The notes beneath the pieces are model-generated. The model ran no database searches, was not told where the DNA came from, and was given only the letters and a program-made list of their open reading frames with translations. Below are positions 43,546 to 50,992 of a DNA stretch of 64,000 nt, piece by piece. The translations under genes were made by a program, and so were the position numbers. Position 1 is the first letter of the stretch; each line of letters opens with the position of its first letter. Origin of the DNA: Gracilimonas sp964505215 (lineage in GTDB: Bacteria > Bacteroidota > Rhodothermia > Balneolales > Balneolaceae); NCBI GenBank assembly GCA_964505215.1, contig CAZDGU010000007.1:1-64000 (forward strand), written 5' to 3'.

Positions 43546-43796
43546 GAGTCAGCCCTCAAATGATGATTTATTTTGGTAATTAACCCTTCTACATGATTTC
43601 GCAAAGCCAGCCGTTCCGACTCTGTAATTGCAGAAAAGATGTCCGTTTGCTTTTCGTGTTCCTCTTCAAGTTTTGCCTTTAATCTGGCATTGTCTTTTTT
43701 TAATTCTCGAATTTGTTGCTTCAGGCCTTCCACTTCGGTGCCTACTTCATTCAGCAGCAATTTAAACGTTTCGTTTTGTTGTGAAAGCTTGTTCAT
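43542..43796 (-). CDS. Small coiled-coil protein, likely division accessory
   Basis: An 84-residue protein, predominantly coiled coil from about 5 to 55 (LLNEVGTEVEGLKQQIRELK, KDNARLKAKLEEEHEKQ), with a short helical C-terminal tail. There is no signal peptide. It overlaps zapA by 4 bp and lies 11 bp downstream of pheT. A short coiled-coil gene before zapA is common in Bacteroidota; a ZapB-like role is plausible from size and context but not shown by sequence. Confidence 0.6.
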   Translation of the reverse strand: MNKLSQQNETFKLLLNEVGTEVEGLKQQIRELKKDNARLKAKLEEEHEKQTDIFSAITESERLALRNHVEGLITKINHHLRADS

Positions 43797-43807
43797 ATAC
43801 CTACAAC

Positions 43808-46249
43808 TTATCCTCTAAGTTTTGCAGAAAAATCTTTTTCTAATGATTTGATAACCTTCTTAATAATAGGTTCTACTTCTTTGATATTCAAGGTCTTGTT
43901 AGGATTTAAGAAGTTTAAGCGAAATGCCAGACTTTTGTTTCCTTCTCCTATAGATTCACCCTCAAATACATCAAATATCTCAATATTAAACAGCTGATCT
44001 CCGGCTTGTGCTTTGATTGACTGCATTATATCTCCCGCAGAAACTGCTTGGGAAACCGTAACAGCAAGGTCAAATTCAAACACCGGATACTTAACTACTT
44101 CTTTATACGTGTGTGGCGGAACAGCCTGCTGCATTTCTGCCAAGGCCGTAACGGATATTTCGGCTACAAAAGCTTCTTGTTCGAAATCGTATGCATCTTT
44201 CAGCTTCTCATTGGGAATATATAATGAACCTATTTTTTTGTCTTCCCAGCAATAATGAAGCGTATTCTCATCGGCTTCTTTAACTGAAATATAGTTCAGT
44301 AAATTCAGCTTTGTGAAAAATGCGTTTACTAATGCTTTTAAATCAAATATAGAGTAGGAGGTGGCTTCTTGCAGCCAGCTGTCGGTGTGTTTTAGCCCGC
44401 CTATGCCCAACATTACGTACACTTCTTCTTTAATTCCTTTGTAATACGTTCCTTCCTCATCTCTGTTAAAAACATGGCCTAATTCAAAAAACCGAATTCC
44501 CGTTCGCTTGCGGTTGAAGTTGTACGAGGCGGATTTCAAAAAGCCATGCAAAAGGGAAGGGCGCAGCGTGCTGTTGTCTTTATTTAAGGGGTGAAGTGCA
44601 GAAATCATGTCGTCTAACGACCCGTACAGGCTTGCATGATCTTCTGAAATAAGCGAGTTAGAATAAATTTCACGAAGCCCTAACTGCACACAAGTATTTC
44701 TGATTTTTTGGTTGAGCTGCTCCCAGGCATTGATGGGTTCAGACGAAACAAAAATACCGTGGTCCGGAGATGGAATGTTGTTGTAATCGAACAAGCGACC
44801 CACTTCTTCAATTAAATCTACTTCGCGCTCCAAATCGGGGCGGAAAGATGGAATTTCAAAGGTGATGGACTGTTCATCTCGTTCGGTTTCCACAAGTTCT
44901 AAGCCATTCAAAATTTCAGCAATATCAGATATTTCAAAATCGGTACCCAACAAACGATTTGTATAGCTTTTCCGAAGGGTTAACACTCGTTTTTCTGCTT
45001 TTGTGGGATGAACGTCAACCGTTTCATCTGCAATAGTTCCGCCTGCAACTTCAGCAATCAGCTGGGCAGCTCTTTCGGCAGAAAGTGCTTGCATGCCGGG
45101 ATCAATTCCTCGTTCAAAACGATAAGAGGCATCGGTTTGAAGCGCCTGAGATTTAGCCGTTCTGCGTACCGAACCCGGATCAAAGTATGCACTTTCAATA
45201 AGAATATCGGTGGTTTCTTCATCCACCTCCGAATTTACGCCGCCCATTACGCCGGCAATAGCAACCGGACCTTCACCATCACAAATAAACAAGGTGCCCG
45301 GAGCACAAGTTCTTTTAACATGATCCAGCGTTTCAAATTCTATTTCCTCTTCAAAGTCTTTGACTACAATCTTCTTTCCGCGAATAGTTGCATAATCAAA
45401 AGCATGTAGCGGTTGTCCCAGCTCATACATCACATAATTAGTAACGTCAACCACGTTATTAACCGGGCGTACACCAATAGCTTTCAGGCGATTTTGCAGC
45501 CAGGCCGGAGACTCCTGAATGGTAACACCCCGAACCATTTTACCCACATAACGGTAGCATTTTTCGGCATTTTCAATTTCTATGGTGATGTCCTTGGAAG
45601 CAGCAGAGGACAAAGAATTCCCCTCTCTTAATGTTGCAACGTCTGCAATCTTATCCTCAAAAGGCTTTTTCAACTCAAGATTTAAGGCGGCAGCCAGGTC
45701 TCGTGCAACTCCCAAATGGCAGGTAGCATCCGGGCGGTTTGGGGTGATGGCAATGTCTATAATCGTATCTTGGTACAACTCAAATACTTCAGAAATGGGA
45801 GTGCCGGTTTTAAGGTCTTCGTTCAGTACCATAATACCGTCGTGGTCGGAACCGAGGCCGAGCTCATCTTCTGCACAAATCATGCCTTCCGAAACTATGC
45901 CTCTCAGCTTTGCTTTTTTAATTTTCAGCAAGCTTCCGTCATCCAGTTTAATAGGAAGGGTAGAACCAACTGTAGCAACGGGTACTTTTTGTCCTGCAGC
46001 TACATTTTTAGCGCCACATACAATTTGAGTTTTATGGTTGCCAAGATTTACATCACAAATTTGAAGTCGGTCAGCATTGGGATGTGGACGAACTTCGAGC
46101 ACTTCGCCAACAATTACGCCATCCAGAGTGCTTCCATACTCCTCGATTTCTTCAACTTCGAGCCCGATTAGCGTTAGTTTGTCTGTAATTTCTTCCGGTG
46201 ACTGTGAAAGGTCAATAAATTCTTTGAGCCAGTTATAAGATACGTTCAT
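43808..46249 (-). CDS. pheT: Phenylalanyl-tRNA synthetase beta subunit
   Basis: The 813-residue beta subunit of the alpha2-beta2 enzyme. Domains in order: a tRNA-binding OB domain at about 42-150 (VIVGEVLEVRPHPNADRLQI), B3/B4 editing at about 215-400 (RPVNNVVDVTNYVMYELGQP), B5 near 405-480, the pseudo-catalytic core, and a C-terminal FDX-ACB domain at about 720-812 (YPVFEFDLAVTV). The start ATG overlaps the end of a decayed hepT-like fragment (ATGA), which separates it from pheS by 253 bp. Confidence 0.96.
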   Translation of the reverse strand: MNVSYNWLKEFIDLSQSPEEITDKLTLIGLEVEEIEEYGSTLDGVIVGEVLEVRPHPNADRLQICDVNLGNHKTQIVCGAKNVAAGQKVPVATVGSTLPIKLDDGSLLKIKKAKLRGIVSEGMICAEDELGLGSDHDGIMVLNEDLKTGTPISEVFELYQDTIIDIAITPNRPDATCHLGVARDLAAALNLELKKPFEDKIADVATLREGNSLSSAASKDITIEIENAEKCYRYVGKMVRGVTIQESPAWLQNRLKAIGVRPVNNVVDVTNYVMYELGQPLHAFDYATIRGKKIVVKDFEEEIEFETLDHVKRTCAPGTLFICDGEGPVAIAGVMGGVNSEVDEETTDILIESAYFDPGSVRRTAKSQALQTDASYRFERGIDPGMQALSAERAAQLIAEVAGGTIADETVDVHPTKAEKRVLTLRKSYTNRLLGTDFEISDIAEILNGLELVETERDEQSITFEIPSFRPDLEREVDLIEEVGRLFDYNNIPSPDHGIFVSSEPINAWEQLNQKIRNTCVQLGLREIYSNSLISEDHASLYGSLDDMISALHPLNKDNSTLRPSLLHGFLKSASYNFNRKRTGIRFFELGHVFNRDEEGTYYKGIKEEVYVMLGIGGLKHTDSWLQEATSYSIFDLKALVNAFFTKLNLLNYISVKEADENTLHYCWEDKKIGSLYIPNEKLKDAYDFEQEAFVAEISVTALAEMQQAVPPHTYKEVVKYPVFEFDLAVTVSQAVSAGDIMQSIKAQAGDQLFNIEIFDVFEGESIGEGNKSLAFRLNFLNPNKTLNIKEVEPIIKKVIKSLEKDFSAKLRG

Positions 46250-46440
46250 TTAGTTTTTTCGAGATCTTCAATTAGTAAAATAATTTGTTTTCTGAGTTTT
46301 GGAATATCTTTTTTTTTTTGATTGCTCCAAACTATGGCTTAATCATGGTCTGAATATCGATGAATGAGCCGATTCCTCATTCGGGCAGCACTTTTAATTT
46401 GGCAGAATAACTGCTTTCTGTCAATGGTTTGAGTAAGTTC
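46246..46440 (-). pseudogene. Decayed HepT-like (HEPN toxin, DUF86) fragment
   Basis: Translating the minus strand between pheS and pheT recovers parts of a HepT-type protein in more than one frame. One part, LTQTIDRKQLFCQ and on to RMRNRLIHRYSDHD, is followed by an in-frame stop and AIVWS; after a shift at a run of A bases comes KDIPKLRKQIILLIEDLEK, the usual HepT C terminus. RNRLIHRY fits the RX4HXY motif of the HEPN ribonuclease toxin. The N-terminal half is missing, the frame is broken, and no MntA-like antitoxin is adjacent. The fragment's final TGA overlaps the pheT ATG. Confidence 0.7.
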
Positions 46441-46502
46441 TTAAAAGCTCTCTCAACCATGTTAAGTGCTCAATTTACAACAAACAGTGATTAATCATAC
46501 AA

Positions 46503-47510
46503 TCAGTTGAATTGTTTAAGGAACTGAATATCATTCTCATAAAAAGTACGAATGTCGCCTATGCCATGTCTTAAAATAGCAATGCGTTCTACGCCCATTC
46601 CCCAGGCAAAACCGGTATATTTTTCAGGATCTACGCCGGCGTGTTCAAACACGTTGGGATCTACCATTCCGGAGCCTAAAATTTCGAGCCATTTTCCATC
46701 TTTTTCTGATCCCCACCAAATATCCATTTCTAAGCTGGGCTCAGTAAATGGGAAAAACCCGGGGCGCAGACGGTATTTCACATCGGTTCCAAACATTAGC
46801 TTGGCAAACGTTATCAGCGTGTCTTTGAGGTCGGCCACGCTTACGTTTTCATCAACGTATAAAGCTTCAACCTGATGGAATAAAAAATATGATTTTGGAG
46901 AAACCGCTTCATTCCTATAAACTCGTCCGGGCATAATTGCACGGATAGGGGGCTTGGTATTTTCCATCAGTCGTATTTGAACCGGAGACGTGTGCGTGCG
47001 TAGAACTAAATCCTGAACATCGGGATCATCACTTTTCCGCACAAAGAAGGTATCCTGTTCATCGCGCGCGGGGTGATTAGGAGGGAAGTTGAGTGCTGTA
47101 AAGTTATGAAAGTCATCTTCAATTTCAGGTCCGTCTGCAATAGTAAAGCCCAGCCGATAAAATATACTTTTCATTTCCTCCAGCGTCTGGGTTAACGGAT
47201 GCAGTGAGCCTATAGGAAATGATGGAGCGGTTAGTGTAATATCATCTTTTGCGCTGCGATGTTTTGTTTGAGCCTGTTCAAGCTTGGTTTTAGTATCCTT
47301 GAATTTTGACTCAGCCATCATTTTAGCGGTATTCATGGCCTTGCCAACTTCAGCGCGATCTTCTTTAGGAACCGACCCCATTTTTTTAAACATAGACTGA
47401 ACCCGGCCATTTCTGGATAAGAACTGTAGCCGAAAATCTTCGAGCTGCTGTTCATTAGAAATTTCGAATTGCTGAATGGCTTGTTCTAAGGCTTTTATAT
47501 CATCAAGCAT
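46503..47510 (-). CDS. pheS: Phenylalanyl-tRNA synthetase alpha subunit
   Basis: The 335-residue catalytic alpha subunit, activating phenylalanine for transfer to tRNA-Phe. The N-terminal coiled coil (about 1-90) contacts tRNA; class II motifs are TLEEMKSIFYRLGFTIADGPEIE (motif 1 region), FHQVEALYVDENV (motif 2) and GFAWGMGVERIAILRHG (motif 3). The length is standard. It starts 168 bp downstream of rplT, behind that gene's terminator, and a 253-bp gap with a toxin-like remnant separates it from pheT. Confidence 0.96.
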   Translation of the reverse strand: MLDDIKALEQAIQQFEISNEQQLEDFRLQFLSRNGRVQSMFKKMGSVPKEDRAEVGKAMNTAKMMAESKFKDTKTKLEQAQTKHRSAKDDITLTAPSFPIGSLHPLTQTLEEMKSIFYRLGFTIADGPEIEDDFHNFTALNFPPNHPARDEQDTFFVRKSDDPDVQDLVLRTHTSPVQIRLMENTKPPIRAIMPGRVYRNEAVSPKSYFLFHQVEALYVDENVSVADLKDTLITFAKLMFGTDVKYRLRPGFFPFTEPSLEMDIWWGSEKDGKWLEILGSGMVDPNVFEHAGVDPEKYTGFAWGMGVERIAILRHGIGDIRTFYENDIQFLKQFN

Positions 47511-47618
47511 GGGGCGCTTTGTAATTAGTTAGTTAGTGAGAACTCATTTACGCGTGGCGCAGGAATGAGAAAAATTCAAAAAGTAAGCATTTGGCGAGTA
47601 ATCGCAAGTGCTTAAAAT

Positions 47619-47659
47619 AAAAAAACCGACAAACCTTAAGAAAAAGATTTGCCGGTTTA
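47619..47659 (-). terminator. Rho-independent terminator after rplT
   Basis: On the minus strand AAACCGGCAAA pairs with TTTGTCGGTTT (one G-U pair), followed by TTTTTTT. It closes thrS-infC-rpmI-rplT and separates them from pheS. Confidence 0.9.
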
Positions 47660-47678
47660 TACCGTTTAATTTAAACAA

Positions 47679-48026
47679 TTAAGCAGTGGCTTCCTTAACA
47701 ATTGCAGCAAACGTATCTGCATCGCGTACGGCTAAATCAGCAAGTACTTTCCGGTTAATTTCCATATTCTTTGTTTTCATCCCGTGGATGAGTTTAGAAT
47801 AGGTAGTACCGTTCAGTCTTGCAGCCGCATTGATGCGGGTAATCCATAATCGACGGAAATTACGTTTACGATTTTTGCGATCGCGATATTGGTATAAAAG
47901 ACCTTTTTCTACCGCATTTTTCGCAATGGTGTAAACGTTCTTACGCTTGCCCCAGTAACCTTTCGCTTGATTTATAATCTTTTTGCGACGGCGACGGGAA
48001 GCCACCAAATTTAATGATCGTGGCAT
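47679..48026 (-). CDS. rplT: 50S ribosomal protein L20
   Basis: A 115-residue L20 protein, an rRNA-binding component of the large subunit. The N-terminal MPRSLNLVASRRRRKKII and the RLWITRINAAARLNGTTYS stretch are characteristic. It follows rpmI by 27 bp in the standard infC-rpmI-rplT order; in several bacteria L20 represses this operon by binding its mRNA, but no such structure was identified here. A terminator lies 20 bp beyond the stop. Confidence 0.97.
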   Translation of the reverse strand: MPRSLNLVASRRRRKKIINQAKGYWGKRKNVYTIAKNAVEKGLLYQYRDRKNRKRNFRRLWITRINAAARLNGTTYSKLIHGMKTKNMEINRKVLADLAVRDADTFAAIVKEATA

Positions 48027-48053
48027 TTTGTCGTTAGTTTAAAATGTTAATGT

Positions 48054-48251
48054 TTATTTATAAGGGATCTGTCGCTTGATAGACTTCTCATCGGCCTCGT
48101 GAACCAATGCGCCTCCTCTAAGCTGTCTCTTAGTTTTACTGCTTTTCTTAGTTAAAATATGACGTCTAAAAGCTTTTTTACGCTTAATTTTACCGGAACC
48201 GGTAACTCTAAACCGCTTTTTAGCGCCACTGTTCGTTTTCATTTTTGGCAT
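48054..48251 (-). CDS. rpmI: 50S ribosomal protein L35
   Basis: A 65-residue basic protein with the family's MPKMKTNSGAKKRFRVTG start, RHILTKKSSKTKRQLRG core and YK end. It lies 75 bp after infC and 27 bp before rplT. Confidence 0.97.
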   Translation of the reverse strand: MPKMKTNSGAKKRFRVTGSGKIKRKKAFRRHILTKKSSKTKRQLRGGALVHEADEKSIKRQIPYK

Positions 48252-48326
48252 GGAAATCCACCAACTTTTGTGAAAAATTAAAGTCTTATAAAGTAAGAAG
48301 AATTGTAAACGTAAGCAACGAAGGAA

Positions 48327-48869
48327 TTAACTTTTAGAGGGAGATAACATCATTATCATTCGCCGGCCTTCCATATTAGGCTTGGTTTCTATTTTACCCA
48401 CATCAGAAAGATCTTTTGCCAGTTGCAAAAGTAATAGTTCCCCTTTTTCGGTATAAAGCATATCCCGGCCTCTGAACTGCACGGTTGCTTTTACCTTATC
48501 GCCGCCTTCAAGAAATTCCCGGGCATGGCGTGTTTTAAATTCAAGATCGTGGTCGTCGGTATTAGGGCGAAAGCGAAGCTCTTTAACAGAAATGGTGTGC
48601 TGTTTTTTCTTTGCTTCTTTTTCCTTTTTCTTTTTCTCGTACATAAACTTCCCGTAATCAATCACTTTACATACGGGAGGCCGGGCTTTTGGGGCTACCT
48701 CTACGAGATCTAAATCGTAGGACGCTGCAATCTGGAGTGCGCGTTCTGACGTAGTAATTTCATGCTCATCATCCGGTTTTATAACCCGAACTTGTGCAGC
48801 ATTGATTTCTTCATTAATTCGAGGACGATCCTCATTTTGGGGTCGTCTCTGATAGCTTCTTCTTGCGAT
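48327..48869 (-). CDS. infC: Translation initiation factor IF-3, AUC start
   Basis: IF-3 binds the 30S subunit and proofreads start-codon pairing. Internal GTG and ATG starts would give a protein without its N-terminal domain. Reading further, the frame continues through RINEEINAAQVRVI, ALQIAASYDLDLVEVAPKA and PPVC to DYGKFMYEKKKKE, the full IF-3 N-terminal domain and linker. The only suitable start is ATC at 48869-48867, giving 180 residues, the usual length. AGAGG lies 6 nt upstream, an ideal Shine-Dalgarno. Non-AUG starts are known for infC, AUU in Escherichia coli, where IF-3 represses its own translation. It starts 19 bp after thrS. Confidence 0.93.
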   Translation of the reverse strand: MARRSYQRRPQNEDRPRINEEINAAQVRVIKPDDEHEITTSERALQIAASYDLDLVEVAPKARPPVCKVIDYGKFMYEKKKKEKEAKKKQHTISVKELRFRPNTDDHDLEFKTRHAREFLEGGDKVKATVQFRGRDMLYTEKGELLLLQLAKDLSDVGKIETKPNMEGRRMIMMLSPSKS

Positions 48870-48875
48870 AGTAAA

Positions 48876-48880
48876 CCTCT
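48876..48880 (-). promoter_or_regulatory. Ribosome binding site deciding the infC start (AGAGG)
   Basis: AGAGG on the minus strand, 6 nt before ATC at 48869. Most genes in this window lack a clear Shine-Dalgarno sequence, so its presence here supports the AUC start. Confidence 0.8.
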
Positions 48881-48888
48881 GTGTTTAG

Positions 48889-50832
48889 TTAGTCTTTAGG
48901 TAATGCTTTGGTTTGAATTTCTTCATTTATTTCTGAAAGAAAATCAGAAAATTTGAAAGTTCCAACATCTCCTTTAGTATGGCGACGAATGGAAACTGTT
49001 TCTTCTTTAACTTCCTTTGCTCCTACAATTAACATATATGGAACCTTACTCGTTTCCGCATCACGAATTTTTCCTCCAATTTGTTCACTTCTGGAATCTA
49101 ATTCTACGCGTACACCTAATTCATTCAGGCGCTCATAGCAGTATTCCGCATATGCATTTTGCTCATCGGATATGGGCAATATACGAACTTGTTCGGGAGA
49201 CAACCACAGCGGGAAGTTTCCTGCAAAGTGTTCTATTAAAATACTGGTAAAACGTTCCATAGAACCAAAAGGAGCCCGGTGTATAATTACCGGCCGGTGT
49301 TTGCTGTTATCCGAGCCAACATAAGTTAAGTCAAAACGCTCGGGCATTACGTAATCTACCTGAACGGTTCCCAGTTGCCACTTGCGGCCAATGGCATCAC
49401 GGATAATAAAGTCAATTTTTGGGCCGTAAAAACTGGCTTCGCCGGGAGCAACGGTGTAATCCAGTTCCATTTCATCGGCTACTTCGCGGATTTCTTTCTG
49501 TGCGCGGTCCCAATATTCATTGTCTCCACCGTATTTCTGATCATTGTCATCACGGTAAGAAAGTCGAATATCGACAGGCATGCCAAAGGTTTTAAATACA
49601 AACTGAGTTAGCTCAATTGTATTTCGAATTTCCTGTTTCAGTTGATCGTGCGTACAGTAAATATGAGCATCATCCTGGGTAAAACCTCTCACGCGCGAAA
49701 GCCCGCTCAGCTCACCGGATTGTTCGTAGCGATAAACCGTTCCAAATTCAGCCAGCCGCAGCGGTAAATCACGATAGCTGCGTAACTCGTTGGAGTAAAT
49801 TCTGTGGTGATGCGGGCAGTTCATCGGCTTTAGCATATACTTGTCATCATCCACATCCATTGGGTTGAACTGGGAGTCTTTATAATAGGGGTAATGCCCG
49901 GATGTTTTATAAAGCTCAATATTTGCAATATGCGGGGTAATGACTTCTTTGTATCCGCGCTTCTTTTGTTCATCGCGCAAAAATGCCTCTAAAGTTCGGC
50001 GAAGAATGGTTCCATTTGGCAGCCACAATGGCAAGCCGCTGCCTACCATTTTATCAATCATATAAATACCCAGCTCTTTGCCCAGCTTGCGGTGGTCGCG
50101 CTTTTTAGCCTCTTCCATGCGGTGCAAATGCTCGGTAAGCATTTTTTGCTTGGGAAAGCTGATGCCGTAAATACGAGTCAGCTGTTTGCCTTCATTATCA
50201 CCCCGCCAATAGGCGCCAGCCAGGCTGGTTAATTTAACGGCTTTTACTGAACCGGTGCTGGGAACGTGTGGTCCGCGGCATAAATCCGTAAAAGCTCCCT
50301 GCTTATAAAAAGTAATAGTACCGTCTTCTAAATCTTCAATCAGATCAACCTTGTACTCATTTCCTTTATCCTTATAAAAATCGAGAGCCTCTTGCTTGGA
50401 AACCTCTTTTCGGTTGAAGGAAGACTTCTTGCGAGCCATTTCAATAAATTTATCTTCAATCTCAGATAAGTCATCATTGGTAATTTGTTTATCCCCGAAG
50501 TCAATATCGTAATAAAAGCCGTTTTCTATAGGCGGACCAATTCCAAACTTTGCTTCCGGATACAATTCTTGCACCGCTTCGGCCAGCAGGTGAGCGGAAG
50601 AGTGCCAGAAAGTGTATTTTCCATCTTCGCTCTCCCAAGTGTTGATGGCAATGGTTGCATTTTCAGTAATTGGGCGGTCTAAATCTATAATTTCGCCGTT
50701 AACGGTTATGCTAAGTGCAGCACGCGCTAAACCGGATGAAATGGATTTTGCAACCTCAAAACCGGTTGTTCCTGATGAATATTGACGCTGCGTTCCGTCG
50801 GGTAGTGTTAGAGTGATTTTAGGGTCTGCCAT
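48889..50832 (-). CDS. thrS: Threonyl-tRNA synthetase
   Basis: Charges tRNA-Thr. The frame opens at TTG 50850, but the ATG at 50832 gives the standard N terminus MADPKITLTLPDG and 647 residues. Domains in order: TGS (about 3-62), an editing domain with the HSSAHLLAEA metal motif (about 72-225), the catalytic core from about 270 with motif 2 (PLRLAEFGTVYRYEQSG) and zinc ligands in MNCPHHH, and a C-terminal anticodon-binding domain (about 540-640). It is the first gene of thrS-infC-rpmI-rplT. Confidence 0.97.
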   Translation of the reverse strand: MADPKITLTLPDGTQRQYSSGTTGFEVAKSISSGLARAALSITVNGEIIDLDRPITENATIAINTWESEDGKYTFWHSSAHLLAEAVQELYPEAKFGIGPPIENGFYYDIDFGDKQITNDDLSEIEDKFIEMARKKSSFNRKEVSKQEALDFYKDKGNEYKVDLIEDLEDGTITFYKQGAFTDLCRGPHVPSTGSVKAVKLTSLAGAYWRGDNEGKQLTRIYGISFPKQKMLTEHLHRMEEAKKRDHRKLGKELGIYMIDKMVGSGLPLWLPNGTILRRTLEAFLRDEQKKRGYKEVITPHIANIELYKTSGHYPYYKDSQFNPMDVDDDKYMLKPMNCPHHHRIYSNELRSYRDLPLRLAEFGTVYRYEQSGELSGLSRVRGFTQDDAHIYCTHDQLKQEIRNTIELTQFVFKTFGMPVDIRLSYRDDNDQKYGGDNEYWDRAQKEIREVADEMELDYTVAPGEASFYGPKIDFIIRDAIGRKWQLGTVQVDYVMPERFDLTYVGSDNSKHRPVIIHRAPFGSMERFTSILIEHFAGNFPLWLSPEQVRILPISDEQNAYAEYCYERLNELGVRVELDSRSEQIGGKIRDAETSKVPYMLIVGAKEVKEETVSIRRHTKGDVGTFKFSDFLSEINEEIQTKALPKD

Positions 50833-50992
50833 TAAATGTCTAATTCTCAAAAATTCTTATAAGCCTGTAAGATAAAAAAATATAATGTGCCACACAGTCT
50901 TATTCCGGCTATTTATAAACTTTAAAAACAGTGGAAATGCTTGGGCAGAAGTGTGATATTCGTTTTGCAATTAATTCAATGATTTAATTTAT

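Noticed and set aside
48327..48665. A truncated infC pseudogene starting at GTG 48665
   Set aside because: The upstream frame continues through the full IF-3 N-terminal domain to an AUC start with a good ribosome binding site.
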